Assembly (NCBI GenBank): GCA_020430675.1
Contig: JAGQJJ010000334.1
Span: forward strand, 1-5,321
Source: Myxococcales bacterium
Lineage (GTDB): Bacteria; Myxococcota; Bradymonadia; UBA7976; UBA1532
Length of the DNA: 5,321 nt
Reading direction: 5' to 3'
Positions 1-5,321 of the stretch are shown here, piece by piece. The notes beneath the pieces are model-generated. The model saw only the letters and a list, made by a program, of their open reading frames with translations, was not told where the DNA came from and made no database searches. Numbering within the stretch: the stretch's first letter is position 1; the number at the start of each line of letters is the position of its first letter. The translations under genes were made by a program, and so were the position numbers.

Positions 1-168
1 CTCGACGCGCTCGATCGGCGCCGCCTGGACGCGCTGTTGGCGCTGCACGCCGCCGGTTGCCTGGTCTGGGGGGCCGAGCATGGCGACCCGACGTTCATGG
101 CCGAGGGCCGCGCGCTGTTTGCGAAGCTCAACCGGGGCGATAGCGCCGCGGGTGGAAGCGCCAGGTGA
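1..168 (+). CDS. C-terminal end of an unrecognised protein (5' truncated by window)
   Basis: Frame 1 is open from the first base to a TGA at 166-168 and gives 55 residues. About nine codons in ten end in G or C, like the certain genes of this window, so it is probably a real C-terminus and not chance. The tail is rich in Leu, Ala and Arg, with a likely helix in the first 18 residues (LDALDRRRLDALLALHAA), then a Gly/Asp-containing stretch, a second helix (MAEGRALFAKLN) and a short Gly/Ser/Ala end. No family motif is recognisable and no function is proposed. Its last 41 bases (128-168) overlap the 3' end of the convergent MATE gene. Those last codons may simply be read-through into a neighbour, because the helical part ends near 135. 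Confidence 0.55.
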   Translation, partial: LDALDRRRLDALLALHAAGCLVWGAEHGDPTFMAEGRALFAKLNRGDSAAGGSAR

Positions 169-1471
169 ACAGCACGACCTGAATCGCGGCGTGCACGCCG
201 TAAGCGCCGGCCATCGCGCCGTACGCGCCGACCGGGCCGTATTGGCGGCTGAACCACCACGCGGCGGGAATCTGGAACGCGAGGTGCGCCGTCGCCGCGC
301 TTGCCATGGCCGGGAGGGTGTGGCCGGCGCCGCCGAACCCCTTGCTCAAGACCAGCGCGACGGCCACGGTGGGGAAGCAGAGCACCTGCACGCGCATGAG
401 CTGCGCGCCCTCGGCGATGACCTCGGGGTTGTCGTCAAAGGCAGCGATCAGCGGCTCGGCGAACGTGTAGAGCAAGAGCGCGGCGGCGATCATCAGCACG
501 AGGTACAGGCCGACGGCGATCCACGCGGTGCTCCACGCGCGGTCGGGCCGGCCGGCGCCCAGGTTCTGGCCCATCAGCGTCGCCGCCGCCTGCCCGATGG
601 CAAGGCCGGGGTAGATCAGCGACATGACCACCACCAGCGAGATGGTGTAGGCCGAGACCACCGCGGCACCGAAGACGGTGATGATCTTGACCAGCGAGAA
701 GCTGGCCAGCGTGCGCACCAGATGCTCGACGGTGCCGGGCACGCCGACCGCGATGATGCGGCGCGTGGTGCCCTCGCCGCGGCGGAAGCTGGCCCGCGTG
801 GGGCGCAGGCGCAGGCGACCCGATGCGAGCAGGATCGAGCCGGTGAGCACGCCCACCGCGTAGCCGGCGTTGCTGGCCCAGGCGGCGCCGGGCAGGCCCA
901 TGTCGAAGCCGAAGATGAGCAGCGGATCGAGCGCGGCGTTGACCGCCGGGGCGATCGCCGAGACGATCAGCGCCGCCCGGGCCTCGCCGGCGCCTTGCAA
1001 CGCAAAGCTCTGCACGAAGAGCGGCGCCTGGAAGACCAGCCCGTACATGCTGATGGCCAGGTAATCGATCGCGGGCGCGGCGACGTCGGTCTTGGCGCCC
1101 ATGAAGGCGATGATGTGATGCGGCAGCGTGGCGCCCAGCGCGGCGAAGAACAGGCCGAGGCCGACGCTGAGCACCATGCCCCGGCCGTAATAGCGCGCCG
1201 CCTCTTCCGGCCGACCCGCCCCGGTGAAGCGGGCGACGCCGGCGAGGGTGCCGATGCCCATGCCCATCATCAGCGTGCCGAACACCATCAGCACGACCTG
1301 CGCCGTGCCGAGCGCGGCGAGCGACTCGGTGCCGATGCGTCCGACCCAGAGGCGATCGACGATGACCACCGTCAGGCTGAGCAGATTGCCCGCCATGAAC
1401 GGCAGCGCGAGGCGCAGCAGCGGCCGGACCGGCCGGCCTTCAAGCAGCGCGTTGTCGACTTGTGGGCGCAA
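128..1471 (-). CDS. MATE family multidrug/cation efflux transporter
   Basis: This 447-residue inner-membrane protein is of normal MATE length and shows a duplicated plan of two six-helix halves. Such proteins export cationic drugs or metabolites in exchange for Na+ or H+. The first half begins with LLRLALPF and enters helix 1, where D39 sits in VIVDRLWVG. Helix 5 carries N178 and D182 in NAALDPLLIFGF. D39 and D182 match the acidic pair in the N-lobe known for cation coupling in archaeal/DinF-like MATEs such as PfMATE. Each half has the typical loop after helix 2: GAGRPEEAARY near 84-94, and GQNLGAGRPDRA at 301-312. The start is TTG at 1471-1469, 8 bases after the lipoprotein stop. The Shine-Dalgarno is weak (AGAAG overlapping that stop), so translational coupling is likely. 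The frame is open only back to a stop at 1507-1505, and no ATG lies upstream of helix 1. A CTG at 1498 is the only other near-cognate option. The substrate cannot be told from sequence. Confidence 0.93.
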   Translation of the reverse strand: MRPQVDNALLEGRPVRPLLRLALPFMAGNLLSLTVVIVDRLWVGRIGTESLAALGTAQVVLMVFGTLMMGMGIGTLAGVARFTGAGRPEEAARYYGRGMVLSVGLGLFFAALGATLPHHIIAFMGAKTDVAAPAIDYLAISMYGLVFQAPLFVQSFALQGAGEARAALIVSAIAPAVNAALDPLLIFGFDMGLPGAAWASNAGYAVGVLTGSILLASGRLRLRPTRASFRRGEGTTRRIIAVGVPGTVEHLVRTLASFSLVKIITVFGAAVVSAYTISLVVVMSLIYPGLAIGQAAATLMGQNLGAGRPDRAWSTAWIAVGLYLVLMIAAALLLYTFAEPLIAAFDDNPEVIAEGAQLMRVQVLCFPTVAVALVLSKGFGGAGHTLPAMASAATAHLAFQIPAAWWFSRQYGPVGAYGAMAGAYGVHAAIQVVLFTWRFHPRRYRPG

Positions 1472-1479
1472 GCAGGCTT

Positions 1480-2280
1480 CTAGTCGTCGAGCGACCAGCT
1501 CCCTTCAAAGGGGCCGAAGAGCAGGGCGTAACGCCCCAACACGGGCAGGTCGAAGAAGACATTGCCACGAGCGCGGTAGGGGATGTCGAAGGTGATCGCC
1601 TCGCCCGCGAGGAGCTGGGTGGCCGACTGGCTGAACAGCTCTTCGAGGATGGACAGCATGGCGGTGAGGCTCAGCTCGAAGTCGACCCGGGCCTCGATAT
1701 TGCCCTCGGCGGGGATGTACCGGAAGTTCAGGTTCTCTTCGAAGAGCTCGCCGGTGGCGGCTTTGGTGGCCAGCTCGATGAGGTCTTCGACGGTGGGCAC
1801 GAAGTCTTCGATCTCGTCGCCCTCTTTGTCGGCCGGCGCGCAGGGCGACTCGGGCGCCATGCACTCGTCGGCTTCGGGGTCGCAGAACGAGACGCAGATC
1901 GAGCCGAGCTCGGCCTGATCGGTGCCGTCGAACACGTCGAGGCCCAGCAGCATCTCGACGAGCGGCACCGGAAAGCCGTTGGGGTTGCCCAGATCGAAGC
2001 GGGTGGTGAAGCGGAAGCGCAGATCGGTGCGCGCCGGGGAGCGACCGAAGAAGCCCTCGCAGGCGGCGCTGGCCAGTAGGTTGTTGCCGGCGAAGTCGTG
2101 GCAGTAATACGAGGCGAGCTTCTCGGTGCTGGGGCGTTCGACCAGGTCGACGCCCTTGAGCTCGGCGGTGGGGGGCTGGGGAATGAAGGAATCGCCGTCG
2201 CTGCCGCCGTTGAGCGGGCAGCCGGCGCCGATGATGCCGATGAGGGCGAAGGGGGCGAGCCAGACGGGGTGCAGGCGCAT
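1480..2280 (-). CDS. LEA-14/WHy-like (LEA type 2) secreted lipoprotein, cysteine-rich
   Basis: The product has 266 residues. The N-terminus is a short signal peptide with hydrophobic core LAPFALIGIIGAG followed by C21, the likely lipidated cysteine. Gly at -3 is atypical of a lipobox, but the rest fits. After a short polar linker comes TAELKGVDLVERP. A beta-rich segment at about 86-117 then contains LGNPNGFPVPL, which resembles the NPN-x-F-x-[IV]-P strand of LEA-14/WHy domains. Residues 118-165 form an acidic, cysteine-rich insertion (C129, C133, C140, C147). C60 and C74 bring the non-lipid cysteines to six, so up to three disulfides are possible in the periplasm. Strands resume around 179 and run to the C-terminal GPFEGSWSL. 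LEA-2 domains are linked to desiccation or membrane stress, but no specific role is shown here. The ATG at 2280 is chosen over an in-frame ATG at 2409 because it starts the signal peptide and has GGAGG 9 bases upstream. It is the middle gene of the minus-strand operon. Confidence 0.85.
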   Translation of the reverse strand: MRLHPVWLAPFALIGIIGAGCPLNGGSDGDSFIPQPPTAELKGVDLVERPSTEKLASYYCHDFAGNNLLASAACEGFFGRSPARTDLRFRFTTRFDLGNPNGFPVPLVEMLLGLDVFDGTDQAELGSICVSFCDPEADECMAPESPCAPADKEGDEIEDFVPTVEDLIELATKAATGELFEENLNFRYIPAEGNIEARVDFELSLTAMLSILEELFSQSATQLLAGEAITFDIPYRARGNVFFDLPVLGRYALLFGPFEGSWSLDD

Positions 2281-2284
2281 GGGA

Positions 2285-2698
2285 TCAGACCTCCAGATCG
2301 TCGTGAACGGCGGCCGGACGCCGCCCCTCGCGCGATATTCCCGCCAGGGCGTCGGCCCCGAGCGCGTTGCCACGGGCCAGGTCGACCGGGTAGCGCGCTT
2401 CGAGGGCATCGAGCTTGCGCGCCGCGATCGCCGGCAGATCCAGATCGAGCACGGCGGCGAAGTTGAGCAGGCTCAACAGCACGTCGGCGGCTTCTTCTTC
2501 CACCCGCGCCCGCTCCGGCGGCCCCGCGCCCGGTGGATGCGGGCCCTCGCCGTCGCGCGCCCAGCGGTAGAGCTCGAGCAGCTCGCCGGCTTCGACGCTG
2601 AGGCAGGCGGCCAGGTTGCGGGGCGTGTGAAATTGCTCCCAGTCGCGGGCCGCCACGAAGCGGGCGAGGCGGAGGCGCAGCGCGTCGAACGGGTGCAT
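2285..2698 (-). CDS. MazG-like nucleotide pyrophosphohydrolase (DCTPP1/RS21-C6 type)
   Basis: The 137-residue product is of normal length for the small all-alpha NTP pyrophosphohydrolases, which hydrolyse (d)NTPs, often dCTP or modified dCTP, to the monophosphate and pyrophosphate in the cytoplasm. Family hallmarks appear in order: RDWEQFHTPRNLA at 18-30; the first metal-binding motif E36-x-x-E39 in VEAGELLELYRW; the second motif E69-x-x-D72 in EEEAADVLLSLL; then K95 and the C-terminal signature YPVDLARG at 103-110. Both EXXE and EXXD motifs are intact, so it should be active with Mg2+. A short Gly/Pro-rich loop (about 50-61) separates the two helices. The ATG at 2698 is preferred: GGAG lies 6 bases upstream and homology begins at once. 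In-frame ATGs at 2743 and 2938 would add a low-complexity Arg/Ala/Pro-rich extension. It is the first gene of the run with the lipoprotein and MATE genes, and its stop is 4 bases from the lipoprotein start. The exact substrate is unknown. Confidence 0.9.
   Translation of the reverse strand: MHPFDALRLRLARFVAARDWEQFHTPRNLAACLSVEAGELLELYRWARDGEGPHPPGAGPPERARVEEEAADVLLSLLNFAAVLDLDLPAIAARKLDALEARYPVDLARGNALGADALAGISREGRRPAAVHDDLEV
2290..2294 (-). promoter_or_regulatory. Shine-Dalgarno GGAGG for the lipoprotein gene
   Basis: The minus strand reads GGAGG 9 bases before the ATG at 2280, inside the last codons (Leu-Glu-Val-stop) of the pyrophosphohydrolase gene. It settles the lipoprotein start. Its placement also points to co-transcription and probable translational coupling of the two genes. 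Confidence 0.75.
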
Positions 2699-2704
2699 CG
2701 CGGG

Positions 2705-2708
2705 CTCC
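2705..2708 (-). promoter_or_regulatory. Shine-Dalgarno GGAG for the pyrophosphohydrolase gene
   Basis: The minus strand reads GGAG with a 6-base spacer before the ATG at 2698. It favours this start over the in-frame ATGs at 2743 and 2938, which have no comparable site at good spacing. Confidence 0.55.
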
Positions 2709-2747
2709 GAACGGGAACGTGGGGCACTTGAAGGTAACGCCATCGGC

Positions 2748-2772
2748 GCCCCCGGTGAAAGGGGCAAGCCCC
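2748..2772 (-). promoter_or_regulatory. Possible alternative hairpins in the leader of the minus-strand operon
   Basis: Three short tracts are mutually complementary: GCCCCC at 2748-2753, GGGGC at 2761-2765 and GCCCC at 2768-2772. In the minus-strand transcript the order is GGGGC, GCCCC, then GGGGGC. The middle tract can therefore pair with either side, and the first pairing is followed by UUU. This resembles a tiny attenuator, 50 bases before the start codon. In DNA this GC-rich, 5-bp matches of this kind arise easily by chance, and the first hairpin has a loop of only two bases unless its closing pair opens. Confidence 0.15.
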
Positions 2773-2946
2773 GTATTTTGAAGCGGCGACAAGGGGGCCC
2801 GGCCCGGACAGGGCGAGGCTGTTTCGGCTGAATAATCAAGCCCTTTTGCCTTGCACGGGCCGACCGAGGCGCCGCTGACCGCAGCGCGCGAGCGGGCGCA
2901 GCACGAGCCGTGCATGCCCGGGCGGGTCGGGTTATCATGCGCCCCG

Positions 2947-2952
2947 AGGAGG
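2947..2952 (+). promoter_or_regulatory. Shine-Dalgarno AGGAGG for the cytochrome gene
   Basis: A perfect AGGAGG lies 7 bases upstream of the ATG at 2960. It fixes the start and predicts efficient translation. Confidence 0.85.
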
Positions 2953-2959
2953 TTCTTCC

Positions 2960-5146
2960 ATGCGCCCGGCTCTGCTGTTTCTTGCCGCCGGGCTCGCCCT
3001 CGCTTGCAGCCGCAAGGCGCCGGCGCCCCCGAGCCCACCGTCACCGGCCGCGCCGACGCCCACCGCGCCGGCCCAGGCGCCCGCCGCGGCGCCGACGCCG
3101 CTGGCGCCCGTCGCGAACACCGTCGCGGCGCCCAAAGCCTCGCTCGGCGTCGAAGTCTGCGCCGATTGCCATCCCGAAGAGACGGACGGCTTCCTGGCCA
3201 CGGGCATGGGCCACAGCCTCTACAAGCCCGACGCGCGGCCGCCGATCGAGGACTTCTCGCCCGAGAAGGCGACGGTGACGCAGCCGATTTCGGGGCTGCG
3301 CTATCGGGCCTACGTGGATGAGGCCGGGCGCTGGTGGCAGGAGGAGTCGGTGCCCGGCACCGAGTATCGGCGCGCGGTCGAGGTGAAGTGGGTCGTCGGC
3401 TCGGGCAACCATACGCGCTCGTATCTGGGCGTGGTCGAGGGCGAGGTCGTGCAGATGCCGCTGACCTGGTATTCGGGGCGGCGCATCTGGGATATGAGCC
3501 CGGGTTATGAGCGGGCCGATCACTTTCGCTTCGATCGGCCGGTCAAGCCGGTGTGCCTCTTCTGCCACAACGATCTGACGCCGGCGCGCGATGAGACGCT
3601 GGCCGGGTACACGGCGCCGCTGGCGTTGGGCATGACCTGCGTGCGCTGCCACGGCGACCCGACGCAGCATGTGGCGCAGCGCTCGGCGGGCGAGGGGCCG
3701 CCCGAGGGACAGCCCGATCCGAGCATTCTCAACCCGGCGCGGCTCGATGGCACGGCGCAGCTTCGCATCTGCCAGCAATGCCACCTGACCGGCGAGGCGC
3801 GGGTGCTGCTGCCCGGCAAGCGCTGGGACACCTATGACCCGCGCACGCCGCTTGAGGACTATGTCTCGATCTATGTCTACGCCAACGACGGCGGACCGGA
3901 TTTTGGCATCGCCAGCCACGGGCACCGGCTCTCGCTGAGCGCCTGCGCGCAGAAGTCGGGCGGGGCGTTGACGTGCTCGAAGTGCCACAACCCGCACAAG
4001 AACGACCCCGACCTGACGCGGCGGCGGGCCTGCATGGGGTGTCACGACGCCGATGATTGCGGCGACGGGCATGGCGCCGAGCCCGATGCCAACTGCGCGA
4101 GCTGCCATATGAACCGCGGCGGCACGAATGACATCCCGCACGTCACCTTCACCGATCACTGGATTCGCAAGCGGCCGGGCGGCGAGAACGACGCGCCGCG
4201 GCCGTTCACCCGCGAGCTGGTCGACGCGCTGGCCGATACGCGCAAGAACGATGATCCCGCGGATGCGCTGGCCCGGTTGGGCATCGCGCACGCCGGGGCG
4301 TGGCGGTTTCAGGGCCGGCCGGTGCATCTGCCCGAGGCGGTGCGGTTGCTGAGCGAAGGGGTGCAAAAGGCGCCGGGGCGGCTCGATGCCTGGGAAGAGC
4401 TGGGCATGGCGCTGGCGGCGACGGGCGAGCTGCCGGGGGCGCGGGCGGCGTTTGCCGAGGTGGAGAAGCGGGCGCCCGAGCGGACGCTGTATCGCCTGGA
4501 CTACGCGCAGGTGTTGGAAAACATGGGGGAACTGGGTGAAGCCGAGCGCGTGCTGCGCGCGGCGGTGGCGCTGCGAGCGGATTACCGCGCGGCGTGGGGC
4601 AACCTGGCCAATGTGCTGCAAAAGCAGGGGCGTTTTGCCGAGGCGGAGACCATGTACGCCAAAGCCGATGCGCTGGCGCCGTATCTGGCGATCACGGCGG
4701 CCAATCGCGGGCACAACGCGGCGAACGCGGGCGATCTGGAGGGGGCCGAGCGCTTCTTCCGCGAGGCGGTGCGGCGTGATCCGCACGATCCGCTCGGGCC
4801 GTTCAACCTGGGCACCCTGGCGCTGCGCCGCGGGCAGAAGGACGAAGCGCAGCGCTTGTTCGATGAGGCGCTGAAGCTGAACCCCAAGTACGCGCCGGCG
4901 CTGTGGCTGCGGGCGCGCCTGGCGTTGTCGCGCCGGGACCAGCAGGCGGCGCGGCGCGATCTGCAGGCGATGATCGAGGCCGATCCGCAGGATGTGCGCG
5001 GCTATATCGATCTGGCGCGCGTCGAGCTTCAGGCGGGGGACCGGCAGGCGGCGAGCGAGGTGCTGCTGCAGGGGCGGTTCAAGATGCCGGGGCATCCGGC
5101 GATCGAGCAGGCGCTGGAAGCGGTCGCGGCGGGGCGCGATCTTTGA
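2960..5146 (+). CDS. Seven-haem cytochrome c-TPR fusion lipoprotein
   Basis: The 728-residue product starts with a signal peptide (ALLFLAAGLALA) and C16, a likely lipid-anchored cysteine, then a Pro/Ala-rich linker to about 58. Residues 62-405 form a multihaem c-type domain with seven CxxCH motifs at 67-71, 199-203, 227-231, 271-275, 339-343, 358-362 and 379-383. Ten further histidines (85, 151, 188, 237, 320, 322, 346, 371, 394, 400) could supply distal ligands. GSGNHTRSYL, MPLTWYSGRRIWDMSPGY, CLFCHN, LTCSKCHNPH and DIPHVTFTDHWI are typical of cytochrome c554-like multihaem proteins joined to TPRs. Residues 439-712 hold about eight TPR units of 34 residues, for example RAAWGNLANVLQKQGRFAEA and PFNLGTLALRRGQKDEA. 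The protein should be exported by Sec, receive haem from the cytochrome c maturation system and act at the periplasmic face of a membrane as an electron carrier or redox enzyme, with TPRs docking a partner. The substrate is unknown. It is transcribed alone within the window. Confidence 0.9.
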   Translation: MRPALLFLAAGLALACSRKAPAPPSPPSPAAPTPTAPAQAPAAAPTPLAPVANTVAAPKASLGVEVCADCHPEETDGFLATGMGHSLYKPDARPPIEDFSPEKATVTQPISGLRYRAYVDEAGRWWQEESVPGTEYRRAVEVKWVVGSGNHTRSYLGVVEGEVVQMPLTWYSGRRIWDMSPGYERADHFRFDRPVKPVCLFCHNDLTPARDETLAGYTAPLALGMTCVRCHGDPTQHVAQRSAGEGPPEGQPDPSILNPARLDGTAQLRICQQCHLTGEARVLLPGKRWDTYDPRTPLEDYVSIYVYANDGGPDFGIASHGHRLSLSACAQKSGGALTCSKCHNPHKNDPDLTRRRACMGCHDADDCGDGHGAEPDANCASCHMNRGGTNDIPHVTFTDHWIRKRPGGENDAPRPFTRELVDALADTRKNDDPADALARLGIAHAGAWRFQGRPVHLPEAVRLLSEGVQKAPGRLDAWEELGMALAATGELPGARAAFAEVEKRAPERTLYRLDYAQVLENMGELGEAERVLRAAVALRADYRAAWGNLANVLQKQGRFAEAETMYAKADALAPYLAITAANRGHNAANAGDLEGAERFFREAVRRDPHDPLGPFNLGTLALRRGQKDEAQRLFDEALKLNPKYAPALWLRARLALSRRDQQAARRDLQAMIEADPQDVRGYIDLARVELQAGDRQAASEVLLQGRFKMPGHPAIEQALEAVAAGRDL

Positions 5147-5149
5147 GGG

Positions 5150-5321
5150 TCAGCGCGGGTCGCCGATGAGCACGAATGGCGCCCAGATGCCGGGGTGCGT
5201 GGCGGCGGTGGCCGGGGCTTCGACGCCTTCGACGCGCACCTTGCGGGCGGGGCCGCTGGCGAGGCCCTCTTCGCCGTGCAGCAGGGCGAGCTGGGCGCGA
5301 CGCAGGGCTTCGGCGCGGGGC
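5150..5321 (-). CDS. CHAT-domain protein, C-terminal fragment (cut by window edge)
   Basis: The minus strand is open from the window edge to a TGA at 5152-5150, giving 56 residues. The fragment begins PRAEALRRAQLALL and ends HPGIWAPFVLIGDPR. This matches the end of CHAT domains (caspase HetF-associated with TPRs), where a helix of the form EALRxAQLxLL is followed by HPxxWAxFxLIGDP and then the C-terminus. The catalytic His and Cys would lie further upstream, outside the window, so activity cannot be judged. Between the two motifs is a 26-residue Gly/Ala/Val-rich stretch. CHAT proteins are cysteine peptidases or their inactive relatives, often with N-terminal TPRs, and act in bacterial signalling, death or defence pathways. 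Many are of unknown role. The gene is convergent with the cytochrome gene, with 3 bases between the stops and no visible terminator. Confidence 0.75.
   Translation of the reverse strand, partial: PRAEALRRAQLALLHGEEGLASGPARKVRVEGVEAPATAATHPGIWAPFVLIGDPR

Larger units (their letters stand above)
2699..2959. promoter_or_regulatory. Divergent intergenic region, probable promoters for both operons
   Basis: These 261 bases separate the start codons of the leftward pyrophosphohydrolase operon and the rightward cytochrome gene, so promoters for both should lie here. No full -35/-10 pair with correct spacing is visible. The least GC-rich patches are 2773-2783 and 2821-2850. On the + strand, AATAAT at 2831-2836 and TATCAT at 2933-2938 each match TATAAT at five of six bases, but neither has a good -35. 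The second would place transcription start almost on the ribosome binding site. A small set of complementary GC tracts lies at 2748-2772 (listed separately). No gene, repeat or convincing terminator was found in the stretch. The organism may well use promoters unlike the E. coli consensus. Confidence 0.6.

Noticed and set aside
80..1483. 467-codon open frame on the + strand
   Set aside because: It lies almost fully opposite the MATE gene, is dominated by Arg, Ala, Gly, Asp and His, and has no domain or membrane pattern. The minus-strand reading is a clear transporter, so this is a high-GC antisense shadow.
1462..2079. 205-codon open frame on the + strand
   Set aside because: It is antisense to the lipoprotein gene, has no ribosome binding site of note and no recognisable motif. 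The minus strand shows a signal peptide and a LEA-like strand pattern.
2761..2779. GGGGCAAGCCCC followed by GTATTTT as an intrinsic terminator on the + strand
   Set aside because: No + strand gene ends upstream of it, the stem is only 4-5 bp and the T tract is interrupted. A transcriptional terminator has nothing to stop here.
2699..2938. N-terminal extension of the pyrophosphohydrolase to ATG 2743 or 2938
   Set aside because: The added residues are Arg/Ala/Pro-rich and unlike the family. The ATG at 2698 has a well-spaced GGAG and begins directly at the conserved domain.
1728..3044. 438-codon open frame on the - strand
   Set aside because: It runs across two well-supported genes in another frame and through the intergenic region. 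The composition is low-complexity Arg/Ala/Pro/Ser with no family features.
3041..5095. 684-codon open frame on the - strand
   Set aside because: It is opposite the cytochrome-TPR gene. Its Arg/Leu/Pro/His-rich composition and lack of motifs mark it as a shadow of the GC-rich coding strand.
4274..5095. Repeated motifs read as a DNA tandem repeat
   Set aside because: The repetition is at protein level (34-residue TPR units) with divergent nucleotide sequence, so it is part of the coding domain and not a separate repeat element.
5120..5165. Shared bidirectional terminator between the cytochrome and CHAT genes
   Set aside because: Only 3 bases separate the stops. The nearby CGCG tracts make just a short imperfect pairing with no U-run on either strand.

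Overview
The window is very GC-rich. Its codons end overwhelmingly in G or C, and it reads as ordinary chromosomal DNA from a Gram-negative bacterium. Two lipobox-type signal peptides, a multiheme cytochrome fused to TPR repeats and a CHAT-domain neighbour would suit Myxococcota/Bradymonadota-like or related (Acidobacteriota, Planctomycetota) bacteria. That placement is an inference from gene style; no marker gene is present.

Layout: (1) bases 1-168, + strand, hold the last 55 residues of an unrecognised protein, cut by the window edge. (2) Bases 128-2698, - strand, hold a tight three-gene run. Read in the direction of transcription it is a MazG/DCTPP1-like nucleotide pyrophosphohydrolase (2698-2285), a LEA-14/WHy-like lipoprotein (2280-1480) and a 12-helix MATE efflux transporter (1471-128). 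Gaps are 4 and 8 bases, and the Shine-Dalgarno of the lipoprotein lies inside the end of the pyrophosphohydrolase gene, so this is most likely one operon. The MATE gene ends inside the convergent left-edge gene. (3) Bases 2699-2959 are the only sizeable non-coding stretch and should carry divergent promoters. (4) Bases 2960-5146, + strand, encode a 728-residue lipoprotein with seven CxxCH haem sites followed by about eight TPR repeats. (5) Bases 5150-5321, - strand, hold the C-terminus of a CHAT-domain (caspase-like) protein whose stop codon lies 3 bases from that of the cytochrome.

Functionally, the minus-strand operon mixes nucleotide-pool cleaning, an envelope lipoprotein and drug/cation export, with no obvious shared pathway. 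The cytochrome-TPR protein looks like a periplasmic, membrane-anchored electron carrier or redox enzyme with a protein-docking C-terminal half. No mobile element, CRISPR array, tRNA, rRNA or convincing intrinsic terminator was seen. The points most worth following are the haem-TPR protein with a degenerate eighth haem-like site, its close convergent CHAT neighbour, and the cysteine-rich acidic insert in the LEA-like lipoprotein.
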